A DNA stretch of 64,000 nucleotides from Staphylococcus sp. GSSP0090. Its GTDB lineage: Bacteria; Bacillota; Bacilli; Staphylococcales; Staphylococcaceae. The notes beneath the pieces are model-generated. The model had not been told where the DNA came from. It did not search any database and worked only from the letters and a program-made list of their open reading frames with translations. Below are positions 9,152 through 18,195 of the stretch, one piece after another (the first letter of the stretch is position 1; each line of letters begins with the position of its first letter). The stretch covers positions 44,839 through 108,838 of the forward strand of contig NZ_JACBFD010000002.1 in the NCBI RefSeq assembly GCF_013391405.1. The letters run 5' to 3'. Made by a program: the position numbers and the translations under genes.

Positions 9152-9928
9152 ATGAATGAAAATATAAAGCGTAAAATACCTTTGTTTATTGTTATCTTAA
9201 TTTTTATTGTTTTTGTAATCTTATTTATTGTTAATGAAACTCATTTATTTGATAATGAAAAAACACATACTTTTAATGAAGCAGTTGAAAAGCAAGTAGG
9301 TTCTGGGACATTAAATATGACAGAGAAAAATGGCCAATTTGTTGAAGCTTCTAAAAATGATGTCGAAAAGGCAATGGATGTAAATAGTGATAAAGACAAC
9401 TTAAATCATATGGATATTTCTGAAAAAGTATCCATGTCTGAAGCGGAACTCAATCGTATTTTAAAAGATAAAGGCATTTTAAAAAATAAAGGACAAGCAT
9501 TTTTAGATGCTCAAGATAAATATGAAGTGAATGTCCTGTACCTTGTCAGTCATGCACTTGTAGAGACAGGCAACGGTAAATCTGAGCTTGCTAAGGGCAT
9601 AGAAGATGACGGCAAAACATATTATAATTTTTATGGTATCGGTGCTTTTGATGAGGATGCAGTGCATACAGGTAGCAGTTTTGCAAAAAAACAAAAATGG
9701 ACTTCACCTGAGAAGGCAATTATGGGTGGAGCGCGCTTTGTGAGAGGCAACTACTTTGAAAATAATCAACTCTCATTGTATCAAATGCGTTGGAATCCTA
9801 AGTCACCTGGTGAACATCAATATGCAAGTGATATTGAGTGGGACGAGAACATTGCTACGTTTATGAAACACTACTATGATAAACTAGGTATCAAAAAAGA
9901 CCATATTCATAAAGACTATTATCTATAA
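9152..9928 (+). CDS. sagA: Membrane-anchored beta-N-acetylglucosaminidase (SagA-like)
   Basis: A 258-residue protein with a short basic start, one transmembrane helix (residues 8-30) and an extracellular glucosaminidase domain (GH73/LYZ2 type) with the catalytic-region motif HALVETGNGKSELAKG near residue 135 and YYNFYGIGAFD near 158. Such enzymes cut nascent glycan strands next to the membrane. Staphylococci have SagA, SagB and ScaH; gene order after formate dehydrogenase points to SagA. The ribosome-binding site GATGAGGAG precedes the ATG. Length matches membrane-anchored Sag proteins, which lack the wall-binding repeats of Atl. Confidence 0.8.
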   Translation: MNENIKRKIPLFIVILIFIVFVILFIVNETHLFDNEKTHTFNEAVEKQVGSGTLNMTEKNGQFVEASKNDVEKAMDVNSDKDNLNHMDISEKVSMSEAELNRILKDKGILKNKGQAFLDAQDKYEVNVLYLVSHALVETGNGKSELAKGIEDDGKTYYNFYGIGAFDEDAVHTGSSFAKKQKWTSPEKAIMGGARFVRGNYFENNQLSLYQMRWNPKSPGEHQYASDIEWDENIATFMKHYYDKLGIKKDHIHKDYYL

Positions 9929-10005
9929 AGAAGATGACACAACGTCATTTGGTAGATAATGATATAAATAGTGAAGAAACTGGGAAATTTGGAGTGAATT
10001 AAAAG

Positions 10006-11130
10006 ATGAAAATAGCTATTGTGGGTGCTGGTATCGGTGGATTAACAGCTGCAGCCTTATTATGTGAACAAGGACATGACGTTAAAATTTTTGAAAAGAA
10101 CCATGATATAACAGAAGTGGGTGCTGGTATTGGTATCGGTGGTAATGTCATTGACAAATTAGGTAAACATGACCTAGCAAAAGGTATTAAAAATATAGGT
10201 CAAGTTATCAATGTCATGGAAATACGAGATGATAAAGATAATGTATTGAGCAAAGCAAAATTGAAAAAGAACACAGTGAATTTAACAATGACACGACAAA
10301 GTTTGATTGATGTCATCAAATCATATGTTCCTGAATCAGCTATTTATACGAATCACCATGTGACACATGTGGCGTATAATGCTTTGAAAGTTGAGTTGCA
10401 TTTTGAAGCACAAGAAGTAGAAGCATTCGATTTATGTATTGGTGCTGATGGGCTACACTCAAATATAAGACATACAGTAGCACCTAATAGTAAAATCCAA
10501 TATCAAGGGTACACCGTGTTTAGAGGACTTGTAGAAGATATCGATCTTAAATCTAATAATATTGCAAAAGAGTATTGGTCGTCGAAAGGTAGAGTAGGTG
10601 TCGTACCATTATTAAATAACCAAGCGTATTGGTTTATTTCAATCAACGCTAAAGAAAATGATGCAACAATGAAATCTTACGGTAAGCCACACTTACAAGC
10701 AAGATTTAATCATTTTCCCAATGAAGTTAGAAAAGTATTAGATAAACAAAGTGAGACAGACATTCTCTTACATGATATTTATGATTTACATCCATTAAAA
10801 ACATTCGTATATCAGCGTGTCATTCTATTAGGTGATGCTGCACATGCAACAACACCTAATATGGGACAAGGTGCTGGTCAGGCAATGGAAGATGCCATCG
10901 TACTAGCGAATTGTTTACAAGCTTATCCATTTGAAACAGCATTGCAAAGATATGATAAACTCCGTGTAAACCATACTAAAAAAGTCATTAAGCGATCTAG
11001 AAAAATTGGTAAATTAGCTCAAAGAAGTAATCGATTGGTTGTTTCAATTAGAAATAGTATAGCTAAAATTGTGCCTAACCGTCTTGTTGCAGCTCAAACT
11101 AAATTTATATATAAATCGAAAAACAAATAA
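10006..11130 (+). CDS. FAD-dependent monooxygenase, salicylate/3-hydroxybenzoate hydroxylase-like
   Basis: A 374-residue flavoprotein. The N-terminal Rossmann motif GAGIGGLTAAALL binds the FAD ADP part; the DG motif appears as GADGLHSNIR near residue 147 and the second FAD motif as LLGDAAHATTPNMGQGAGQ near 277-295. This is the class A aromatic monooxygenase architecture. The substrate is unknown. The C-terminal basic tail (KIVPNRL...KSKNK) could associate with membranes. It is a single gene, with a terminator shared with the convergent dehydrogenase gene. S. aureus carries an orthologue in the same place. Confidence 0.85.
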   Translation: MKIAIVGAGIGGLTAAALLCEQGHDVKIFEKNHDITEVGAGIGIGGNVIDKLGKHDLAKGIKNIGQVINVMEIRDDKDNVLSKAKLKKNTVNLTMTRQSLIDVIKSYVPESAIYTNHHVTHVAYNALKVELHFEAQEVEAFDLCIGADGLHSNIRHTVAPNSKIQYQGYTVFRGLVEDIDLKSNNIAKEYWSSKGRVGVVPLLNNQAYWFISINAKENDATMKSYGKPHLQARFNHFPNEVRKVLDKQSETDILLHDIYDLHPLKTFVYQRVILLGDAAHATTPNMGQGAGQAMEDAIVLANCLQAYPFETALQRYDKLRVNHTKKVIKRSRKIGKLAQRSNRLVVSIRNSIAKIVPNRLVAAQTKFIYKSKNK

Positions 11131-11135
11131 AAATA

Positions 11136-11175
11136 AAACCTCGAAACGCAGTTCAACTGTTGTTTCGAGGTTTTT
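11136..11175. terminator. Bidirectional terminator
   Basis: AAACCTCGAAAC...GTTTCGAGGTTT with T or A runs on both sides, between two convergent genes. Confidence 0.85.
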
Positions 11176-11192
11176 AATGATTTATAGATTGT

Positions 11193-12149
11193 TTAGTTCA
11201 CAATAAACTTAGGCTGACCATTGTTCATTTTACTTATCGTATCATTAGCTACGATTTTAGACATCATATCACGTGATTCGAATGTAGCATTACCGATGTG
11301 CGGCGTGATAACAACATTGTCTAAAGTTTTAAGCTCATCATTGATCTCTGGTTCGAATTCGAAGACATCTAAAGCGGCACCTTCGATTTCTTTATCTTTC
11401 AATGCTTGTACTAAAGCTTGTTCATGAACAATAGGACCTCTTGAAGCGTTAATTAAGTAACTTGTAGGTTTCATCATTTCAAATTGTGCTTTGTCAATTT
11501 GGTGATGAAGGCTTGGGCTGTATGCAGCATTAATAGTAACAAAGTCTGCATTTTTTAATAGTGTTTCTAAATCAACATATTTTGCACCAATTTCTTGTTC
11601 TTTATCAACTTTTTGATGCGGACCTGTATATAAAATGTTCATGTCAAATGCTTTGGCACGTCTAGCAACAGCACTACCTATTTCACCTAGACCGATGATA
11701 CCAATGGTTTTTCCAGAAACTTCTCTACCACGGAAAAATAGTGGCGCCCATCCATCAAAACCAGTTGTTCGACATAGTTTGTCGCCTTCTGGAATTCTTC
11801 TTGCCACTGCAAGTACAAGAGCAAAAGTTAACTCAGCTGTAGAATTGGTAGACGCTTTAGGTGTATTTGTGACATCGATGTTTTGTTGTCGTGCATAATC
11901 AACATCAACATTATTGAAACCTGCACCATAATTTGTGATGATTTTTAGGTTGTTCGCTGCATCAATGACTTCTTTGTCAACAGAAGTAGAAAGCAAGCTG
12001 ATTAATGCGTCAGCATCTTTAACCCCATGTTTCAGTGTTTCTTTATCAATGATACCTGTTCCTTCATACATATCTACCTCAAAGCCTTGGTCTTTCAATA
12101 AGTTAAGACCTACTTCAGGTATTGGACCTGCAATATAAACTTTTACCAT
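11193..12149 (-). CDS. D-2-hydroxyacid dehydrogenase (glycerate/glyoxylate reductase type)
   Basis: A 318-residue NAD(P)-dependent dehydrogenase of the D-isomer-specific family. The nucleotide-binding motif GLGEIGSAVARRAKAF lies near residue 152, the substrate-binding Arg in INASRGPIV near 235, and the Glu and His of the catalytic set in FEFEPEI and ITPHIGNAT (His near 284). Glyoxylate, hydroxypyruvate or a branched 2-ketoacid could be the substrate. The ribosome-binding site AAGGAAGTGA precedes ATG. It is monocistronic. Confidence 0.88.
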   Translation of the reverse strand: MVKVYIAGPIPEVGLNLLKDQGFEVDMYEGTGIIDKETLKHGVKDADALISLLSTSVDKEVIDAANNLKIITNYGAGFNNVDVDYARQQNIDVTNTPKASTNSTAELTFALVLAVARRIPEGDKLCRTTGFDGWAPLFFRGREVSGKTIGIIGLGEIGSAVARRAKAFDMNILYTGPHQKVDKEQEIGAKYVDLETLLKNADFVTINAAYSPSLHHQIDKAQFEMMKPTSYLINASRGPIVHEQALVQALKDKEIEGAALDVFEFEPEINDELKTLDNVVITPHIGNATFESRDMMSKIVANDTISKMNNGQPKFIVN

Positions 12150-12410
12150 ATATAATCACTTCCTTCACCTTAAAGTATAATAAAATTCTATTTACCAAAC
12201 AAATAATAGTGTTGTAAATTACAAAAAATAAATTTTTAGTGGTAATCACTCAATATTCATAGGTTGGATTAAAAGTATTTTATTAAAAGCAAATAGCGGG
12301 GCAGTTATGTCTGAAATAGAGTTAGACCTAAACGTACCACGCTAAATAATTAAAAGGTATTAAATTATATAGAGCTTCTTGAAGTCAATGGTCCACGACC
12401 GTTGAAAGGT
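12150..12410. other. Intergenic region with a small hairpin
   Basis: About 260 bases between the dehydrogenase gene and the SMR pair. A hairpin CAATGGTC-CAC-GACCGTTG (about 12388-12406) lies just past the SMR genes and may help end their transcript, but lacks a T run. The rest holds the promoter of the minus-strand dehydrogenase. Confidence 0.4.
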
Positions 12411-12725
12411 TTAACCAACTATTTTTAAACCGACGATAGATAGAATAATTAATGCAATAAAGAAGATTCTTTTTGCATTTTTTGATTCATTATATAAAAA
12501 CATACCTACTAAGGTGCCGCCACCTGTACCAATACCGCTCCAAACAGCATAAGCAGTGCCCATAGGTATATCATTCATTGCAAATTTCAACGTGGTGAAA
12601 CTACAGATAAAGGCAACGGCTAATAGAATGATGAGCCATTTCTTTTTGGTACGTGTAATTTCATTTAATATAACCACGCCAGCAACTTCCAATAGGCCGG
12701 CTATTAATAATATAATCCATGCCAT
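12411..12725 (-). CDS. SMR-family efflux protein, second subunit (YkkD-like)
   Basis: A 104-residue integral membrane protein with four hydrophobic helices and the SMR signature: the essential Glu in helix 1 (LLEVAG, residue 13) and the GTAYAVWSGIGTGG loop of helix 3. SMR proteins are proton-coupled exporters of small cations. It overlaps the preceding SMR gene by one base (TAATG), so the two probably make a heterodimer like B. subtilis YkkCD, a guanidinium exporter. No guanidine riboswitch is visible upstream. Substrate is therefore open: guanidinium or quaternary amines. Confidence 0.8.
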   Translation of the reverse strand: MAWIILLIAGLLEVAGVVILNEITRTKKKWLIILLAVAFICSFTTLKFAMNDIPMGTAYAVWSGIGTGGGTLVGMFLYNESKNAKRIFFIALIILSIVGLKIVG

Positions 12726-13045
12726 TAGTTATCAGCCTCCTCTGTTGTTAATTTGAGTCCTACAATGCCGACAACTAATAAGATAATCAAGACAACTTTA
12801 ATTAAATTGAACGGATCACCTAAAAAAATCATATCTACAAGTACTGTACCTACTGCACCGATGCCAACGAATACCGCGTAAACCGTACCAACCGGTAAGT
12901 ATTTACATGCAGATATAACAAGAAAGAAACTGATAATAATTACAATGAAAGTTCCTATCCAACTAAGTAATGAGTCAGCAGTATTTAAACCAGTTACCCA
13001 CACAATTTCAATGAGCCCAGCTAAAATCACTTTAAACCACTGCAT
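12725..13045 (-). CDS. SMR-family efflux protein, first subunit (YkkC-like)
   Basis: A 106-residue four-helix membrane protein with the conserved Glu in helix 1 (LIEIVW, residue 13) and the GTVYAVFVGIGAVG segment. It is the first gene of the two-gene SMR operon. The ribosome-binding site AAGGAGGC precedes the ATG. The acidic C-terminus (TTEEADN) differs from the basic end of its partner; opposite charges of paired SMR subunits often fix opposite membrane orientations, which would suit a heterodimer. Pairing with the next gene is inferred from the overlap and family knowledge. Confidence 0.8.
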   Translation of the reverse strand: MQWFKVILAGLIEIVWVTGLNTADSLLSWIGTFIVIIISFFLVISACKYLPVGTVYAVFVGIGAVGTVLVDMIFLGDPFNLIKVVLIILLVVGIVGLKLTTEEADN

Positions 13046-13195
13046 TTGATGTGCCTCCTTATAATCACTAAACCATTATATTTTCTCAAATATTTGGATG
13101 GAGTTCAATGTTATGAGTTGTAAAAAAGAAATCATATATTATCTTATTTTTCGAAAATGCGTTTGTCTCATGTTACAACATATTTATACATATTC

Positions 13196-13230
13196 AAAAA
13201 AGCGTCCGAAACATATTGTCTCGGACGCTT
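13196..13230 (-). terminator. Terminator of the first CHAP gene
   Basis: Stem AGCGTCCGA...TCGGACGCT with a T run in the minus-strand direction, just past the stop at 13262. Confidence 0.85.
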
Positions 13231-13261
13231 ACATCATTCATATATAATTTTAAATTATTGC

Positions 13262-13729
13262 TTAGTTTACGTGGATATAGCTATAAGAACTTGCTTCACC
13301 AGCAGAAATCGTACGTTCACTAACTGAGAATGGTCCACCATTATAGTTCATTTCTGAAACTTCTACTGAACCGTCACTATTTACATTTTCAACATATGCT
13401 ACATGGCCATAACCACCAGCAGTTGATTGTAAGATTGAACCAGCTTCAGGCGAGTTATCTACAGTATAACCTGCTGAAGATGCTGCTGAAGCCCAGTTAT
13501 TCGCATTGCCCCAAGTTGAACCAATGTCTCCGCCTACTTTATCGTAGACATACCATGTACATTGACCAGCTGTATATAGGTTAGCACTTGAACCTGAAGT
13601 TGATTGCGTTGTGCTTTGATTTGATGGTTGTGTTTGCTCTGCTGCGTCTGCTTCATTTCCGTGATCTAATCCTACGATTGCTGCGCCAATACCTGCTGTT
13701 AAAGTTGTTGCTGTTACTAATTTTTTCAT
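13262..13729 (-). CDS. Secreted CHAP-domain protein, short SsaA-like amidase
   Basis: A 155-residue secreted protein. A signal peptide ([20 protein letters not shown]...ADAAEQ) is followed by a short Gln/Ser/Thr linker and a CHAP domain (about residues 50-155) with the catalytic Cys in [10 protein letters not shown], the His in YGHVAYVEN and the later Glu/Asn in VSEMNY. CHAP proteins of this type cut stem peptides or cross-bridges of peptidoglycan. The C-terminal domain is nearly identical in layout to the larger protein at 18196-18936. A WalR-like box lies upstream (13869-13885). The gene is monocistronic. Confidence 0.88.
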   Translation of the reverse strand: MKKLVTATTLTAGIGAAIVGLDHGNEADAAEQTQPSNQSTTQSTSGSSANLYTAGQCTWYVYDKVGGDIGSTWGNANNWASAASSAGYTVDNSPEAGSILQSTAGGYGHVAYVENVNSDGSVEVSEMNYNGGPFSVSERTISAGEASSYSYIHVN

Positions 13730-13868
13730 AATTAAAAAATCCTCCCAAAGATTATAAATGATTATATGTGATTCAATTCATTAAATTGAATTTGAATGTT
13801 TATTAATTTTGCGGTTTGCTTTCAACGACAAGTAATACTCTAACAGATGAATTTAGCTTTGTGTGGAT

Positions 13869-13885
13869 TGTTACGCTTTTGTAAA
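13869..13885 (+). promoter_or_regulatory. WalR-like box upstream of the short CHAP gene
   Basis: TGTTACGCTTTTGTAAA fits the WalR (YycF) consensus TGTWAH-N5-TGTWAH exactly. It lies about 140 bp before the start of the divergently read CHAP gene. WalKR controls wall hydrolases in staphylococci; binding here is inferred. Confidence 0.65.
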
Positions 13886-13891
13886 ACAATT

Positions 13892-13933
13892 AAAAAAACC
13901 TCACATATCGTTGTAATAAACGAGATGTAAGGT
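13892..13933 (-). terminator. Likely terminator of the DUF4870 gene
   Basis: Minus-strand hairpin (ACCTTACATCTCGT... with a matching arm) followed by a run of T residues, about 130 nt past the gene end. Confidence 0.6.
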
Positions 13934-14060
13934 TACAGAAACATATCAACGCGTAATATGAAATGAAACGCGTTACTATAAGGTTTTGTATAAATGTTTT
14001 GCATTTAATAAAGTTATGATTGTTACAGTAGTTGTAAAGAATCACAAAATTGTGTTTAAA

Positions 14061-14432
14061 TTATTTGAAGAATCTAATGGATAGTGGAGGTAAATAATCT
14101 TCTCCATTATACGCTTTGACTGCAGCAACGATTGTAAAAATAAAATTCAATATTACGATAATTGGTAATAAAACAAAGCCTATTAATATAAACATTGTTA
14201 TCGTACCAATAATTGACCAAATGACATAAGAAAGTAAGAAGTTAAAATAATTTTTCCCCGCTCTGTCGACAAATGGAGACTCTTCACGTTTAATTAACCA
14301 AATAATTAAAGGTGCGATTAAGGAAGTAAAAAAACTTAATACGTAGATTAATGTAGCCATTAATCTTGCATCTGAATTTGGCTCTTGATTTACATTGGTA
14401 TACGTTTGTTGATTATAATCTGTTTCTGACAT
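14061..14432 (-). CDS. DUF4870-type membrane protein
   Basis: A 123-residue protein with a polar N-terminal tail rich in Asn/Gln (about 22 residues) followed by three or four hydrophobic helices. The SPFVDRAGKNYFNFLLSYVIW segment resembles the DUF4870/Tic20-like group (FVDEHGREALNFQ pattern). AGGAGGATT precedes the ATG. Role unknown; members are often linked to envelope stress. It stands alone, divergent from the opine-dehydrogenase-like gene. Confidence 0.7.
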   Translation of the reverse strand: MSETDYNQQTYTNVNQEPNSDARLMATLIYVLSFFTSLIAPLIIWLIKREESPFVDRAGKNYFNFLLSYVIWSIIGTITMFILIGFVLLPIIVILNFIFTIVAAVKAYNGEDYLPPLSIRFFK

Positions 14433-14717
14433 ATTCGATAATCCTCCTATATCTTAAAACTATGGATAGACTTACTATATCAAATTTTTAAAAATAATAG
14501 TATATCGCTTAAGTAATTTGATTTAACTTTAAAAATGACTGTAATGCAGTGCGTATACTTGTTAAAATATGATAATGTGATTGATCACATCCTTAGTTAT
14601 TTATAACCGGAAATTTAAGTTGTAAACCAGTGTTTATTAAATTTCCTTATAGGCTATAGTTGTTAGTAACGGTTAAAATTGCTTACAAATAAAAAATAAA
14701 AAGAAAGAAGGGTAATT

Positions 14718-15788
14718 ATGAAAATAGCTATCGTGGGTTCTGGTAATGGTGCTGTGACTGCAGCATTAGATATGATTAGTAAGGGACATGAAGTGAGACT
14801 ATATTGTAGAAACCAATCCATCAATAAATTTGATAAAGCATTTGAACAAGGTGGCTTCACTTTTAATAATGAAGGTGAAGAAAGTTTTGTTGAATTTACA
14901 AATATTAGTGATGATATGGAGTATGTGCTTCAGGATGCTGAAGTGATTCAAATTGTCATACCATCTTCATTTATTGAACACTATGCACACACAATGGCAC
15001 CTTTTGTCAAAAAAGATCAACTTATTTTCTTTAATATAGCGGCTTCTATGGGTTCTATTCGATTTATGAATGTACTTGAAGATATGCATATAGATGTGCT
15101 CCCTCATTTTGCAGAGGTAAATACATTAACTTATGGTACGCGAGTTAATTTTGAAGAAGCTCGTGTAGATTTATCGTTAAATGTTAGGAAAGTACATTTT
15201 TCAACTTATGATAAAGAGTATTTGAGTGAGTGCTTCGATAAAATTGAAAAATTATATCCATATATTGTTAAAGAAGAAAGTTTATGGAAAACCAATTTAG
15301 AAAATGGTAACCCAGAGGTACATCCCGGACCTACGTTATTAAATGTTGGTCGAATCGATTATGCAGATAACTTTGCTTTATATGAAGAAGGCATTACGAA
15401 ACATACGGTTAGATTACTGCATGCTGTAGAGTTAGAAAGACTTACTTTAGGGCGTAAGCTTGGTTTTGAATTATCTTCTGCAAAAGAAGCGCGTATTGAA
15501 AGAGGTTATCTAGAAAGACAAGATGAAGATGAACCATTGAATCGCCTATTTAATACGAGTCCTGTATTCTCACAGATTAAAGGGCCAAATCAAGTGAAGA
15601 ACCGTTATTTAACAGAAGATATCGCTTTTGGATTAGTATTATGGTCTAGTTTAGGACGTGAAATAGATGTAGCAACGCCAAATATTGATGCTATTATTGT
15701 GCTTGCTTCAACTATTTTAGAACGCGACTTCTTTGAAGAAGGTCTTACAATTGATGAATTAGGTAAAGATAAATTGGGGTTTGAATAA
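14718..15788 (+). CDS. NAD/NADP octopine/nopaline dehydrogenase family protein
   Basis: A 356-residue cytosolic protein. The N-terminal Rossmann fold is marked by AIVGSGNGAVTAALD; the C-terminal helical domain contains NPEVHPGPTLLNVGRIDY (near 200-217), the conserved Asn-x-x-His-Pro region that holds the catalytic His of opine dehydrogenases. The reaction would be reductive coupling of an amino acid with a keto acid, or its reverse; the substrate is unknown. It is followed 28 nt later by an NhaC-type transporter, so the pair probably forms an operon in which the carrier moves a substrate or product. S. aureus has the same pair. Confidence 0.8.
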   Translation: MKIAIVGSGNGAVTAALDMISKGHEVRLYCRNQSINKFDKAFEQGGFTFNNEGEESFVEFTNISDDMEYVLQDAEVIQIVIPSSFIEHYAHTMAPFVKKDQLIFFNIAASMGSIRFMNVLEDMHIDVLPHFAEVNTLTYGTRVNFEEARVDLSLNVRKVHFSTYDKEYLSECFDKIEKLYPYIVKEESLWKTNLENGNPEVHPGPTLLNVGRIDYADNFALYEEGITKHTVRLLHAVELERLTLGRKLGFELSSAKEARIERGYLERQDEDEPLNRLFNTSPVFSQIKGPNQVKNRYLTEDIAFGLVLWSSLGREIDVATPNIDAIIVLASTILERDFFEEGLTIDELGKDKLGFE

Positions 15789-15816
15789 AGTATCATATGA
15801 CAAAGGGGACTTGCGT

Positions 15817-17214
15817 ATGAAAAGACAACCAACATTTTTAGAATCAATTTCAACAATATTAGTAATGATTATTATCGTTATTACAGGATTTGTAGTATTT
15901 GATATACCAATACAAGCATTATTAATACTATCCTCTGCTTATGCTGCATTGATAGCAAGAAGAGTAGGATTAAAATGGCAGGATTTAGAAGAAGGCATCA
16001 CGAAACGTTTATCTACTGCAATGCCAGCACTATTCATTATCTTAGCTGTTGGGATCATTGTAGGTACATGGATGTATTCTGGTACAGTACCTGCATTAAT
16101 ATATTATGGTTTGGAGTTTTTAAATCCTAACTACTTTTTAGTGTCAGCATTTGTCATTTGTGCTGTTACCTCTGTTGCGACTGGGACAGCATGGGGATCT
16201 GCCTCTACTGCTGGAATTGCATTGATGGCCATCGCAACACAATTACATATCACATCTGGTATGGCAGCGGGCGCAATCATTGCTGGCGCAGTTTTTGGAG
16301 ATAAAATGTCGCCTTTATCTGATACAACTAATCTAGCAGCTTTAGTTACAAAAGTGAATATTTTTTCACATATTAGAGCGATGATTTGGACAACTGTGCC
16401 TGCTTCTATTATAGGTCTTGTCGTATGGTTCTTTGCTGGAAGGCAGTTTGGTGGTAATACGAATACAGCTCAAGTTAATGCATTATTAAAAGAGTTAGCA
16501 CAAATATACAATATTAATTTTTTTGTATGGATTCCTTTAATTGTAATCATTATTTGTTTATTAATGAAAATGTCGACTGTACCAGCGATGTTAATTTCAG
16601 CATTAAGTGCCATTATTGTGGGCGCTTTAAACAATGGATTTAACATTGTCGATGGTTTTAAAGCAACGTTTGATGGTTTTAATAAAGAGATGATATCAAC
16701 GCATAGTGGTAACTTAACGAATAGAGCAGTGAGTTTAATCGAGCAAGGCGGTATTATGAGTATGACCGAAATTATAGTTACCATATTTTGCGGTTATGCA
16801 TTTGCTGGTATCGTTGAAAGGGCAGGTTGTTTAGATGTTATTCTGCAAAAGATATCGAAAAACATTCACACCGTTGGTCAATTAGTACTAGCAACTGTAT
16901 TAGGTGGACTGATGATGGTACTTGCTGCGGGGGTAGCATCTGTTGTCATTATTATGGTAGGCGTACTAATGATGGAAATGTATAACAAGATGGGACTGGA
17001 TAGGTCTAATTTATCTAGAACCTTAGAGGATTCAGGTACAATGATTATACCTTTAATTCCTTGGGGAACATCAGGTATATACTACACTCAACAATTAGGT
17101 GTGACGGTCGATCAATTCTTTATTTGGACAGTACCATGTTACCTCTGTGTAATATTTGCTATATTTTACGGATTTAGTGGTATAGGCATTAAAAAAGCAC
17201 AGCCCAATGATTAA
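15817..17214 (+). CDS. NhaC-family Na+/H+ antiporter-type transporter
   Basis: A 465-residue membrane protein with about eleven or twelve helices. NhaC-family features include ATGTAWGSASTAGIALMAIA and GAVFGDKMSPLSDTTNLAA near residue 165, and a late TMIIPLIPWGTSGIYY motif. Members exchange sodium for protons or carry organic substrates such as malate/lactate. The start at 15817 (MKRQPTF) is chosen over the ATG at 15781, which overlaps the previous gene, because AAAGGGGAC lies before it. Coupling to the upstream opine-dehydrogenase-like gene suggests an organic anion substrate, but this is inference. Confidence 0.8.
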   Translation: MKRQPTFLESISTILVMIIIVITGFVVFDIPIQALLILSSAYAALIARRVGLKWQDLEEGITKRLSTAMPALFIILAVGIIVGTWMYSGTVPALIYYGLEFLNPNYFLVSAFVICAVTSVATGTAWGSASTAGIALMAIATQLHITSGMAAGAIIAGAVFGDKMSPLSDTTNLAALVTKVNIFSHIRAMIWTTVPASIIGLVVWFFAGRQFGGNTNTAQVNALLKELAQIYNINFFVWIPLIVIIICLLMKMSTVPAMLISALSAIIVGALNNGFNIVDGFKATFDGFNKEMISTHSGNLTNRAVSLIEQGGIMSMTEIIVTIFCGYAFAGIVERAGCLDVILQKISKNIHTVGQLVLATVLGGLMMVLAAGVASVVIIMVGVLMMEMYNKMGLDRSNLSRTLEDSGTMIIPLIPWGTSGIYYTQQLGVTVDQFFIWTVPCYLCVIFAIFYGFSGIGIKKAQPND

Positions 17215-17249
17215 TGTAATACGCGAGTGACAAGCAAAACACAATCATA

Positions 17250-17295
17250 AAAAGCATCTCAAAGGCGCATTGTGAGCCTCTGAGATGCTTTTTTT
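17250..17295 (+). terminator. Terminator after the NhaC-type gene
   Basis: AAAGCATCTCA...TGAGATGCTTT followed by a T run. Confidence 0.85.
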
Positions 17296-17400
17296 AATCT
17301 ATATGTATTGTTACACTAAAGTAAATACTATTGCAAAACACAGAAGTCATACCGAGTTAAAGTTGTATCGTGCAAATGAAGAATTGAATGACATAAAACG

Positions 17401-17618
17401 GGAGTGGGACAGAAATCAATTTTTCTAATAGAGATTTTGTAGTCCCACCTATGCAATCAAGGCAAGGATGACTAGGTTTGAAATGTTTACCTGAGCTGAA
17501 GCTCATGCATAAGTCTCACTAACTAATGAATTAATCAGTGAGACTTTGTATTTTCAATTCAGTCATCTACTGCCAAAATGATAAAGCATCTGAGACATCT
17601 ACTTTTGTCCCAGACTCT
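17401..17618 (+). repeat. Dispersed palindromic repeat, copy A
   Basis: A roughly 218-bp non-coding element that recurs in inverted orientation at 47310-47521 with high identity by eye. It begins GGAGTGGGACAGAAATCAAT and ends GTCCCAGACTC, so its termini are inverted repeats. Inside are hairpins GTGGGAC/GTCCCAC-type and AGTCTCACT/AGTGAGACT. It lies between convergent genes, like copy B, and contains no reading frame. Related GTGGGAC repeats are scattered in many staphylococcal genomes. Confidence 0.85.
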
Positions 17619-18150
17619 AAAGATTATTTATACGAATTTTAAATGAGGGGTTTAAAAAGATATAAATAGGATAAACATAAGCAAGGATGAGATGAATCCG
17701 AATTGTACATAGTAATCATTGTAGCGATATTACTCATATACAAGGGTCATCATTATTCCTACTTATGTAGATAAAGATTTTAAATATCCTTCTATTATCT
17801 ATTTTAAAATCGGTTTTGTTCTGTATATTGTAGCGATATTACATGATAGAACCGATTTATTAACGCGACAATATATTTAAAAACCTTTTAAAAAAAGAAA
17901 TCAGACATCATAAAAGTAAATTTGTTTCATAGTAGTTATATGAATATGGTCATCTTAACGACTACTTATTTAAAATACGCTGGTATTTGTAAATGTCAGT
18001 ATGGTATTAAAAATAAAAAGATTTGAAATACAAACTCATACTAGCCGGAGACATGAAACTATGTTTTCGGCTATTTATGTTGCTATTGGCAAAGCTACAC
18101 GCTTTTGAATGTAATAGAACAGAAGATAGAATTAAAATTTAATGGATAAC
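17619..18150. other. Gene-free stretch with two hairpins sharing a 16-mer
   Basis: About 530 bases with no convincing reading frame. ATTGTAGCGATATTAC occurs at 17718-17733 and 17827-17842, each at the top of an inverted repeat (17703-17743 and 17807-17858). A further hairpin with AGCCG/CGGCT arms lies at about 18042-18076 before a short T-rich stretch and could end a small RNA. The function is unknown. Confidence 0.55.
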
Positions 18151-18182
18151 AAAAAAGACAACCCAGAAGGATTGTCTTTTTT
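18151..18182. terminator. Bidirectional terminator at the ssaA 3' end
   Basis: AAAAAAGACAA...TTGTCTTTTTT; the stem is symmetrical and serves the minus-strand ssaA gene. Confidence 0.85.
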
Positions 18183-18195
18183 AAATCACTAAAAA

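Noticed and set aside
13046..13261. Guanidine-I riboswitch before the SMR pair
   Set aside because: None of the conserved riboswitch blocks can be seen; only a short leader and the terminator of the neighbouring gene are present.
17639..17719. A 26-codon minus-strand frame starting MITMYNSDSS, considered as a type I toxin
   Set aside because: Lacks a hydrophobic helix and a ribosome-binding site; the region is better described by its hairpins.
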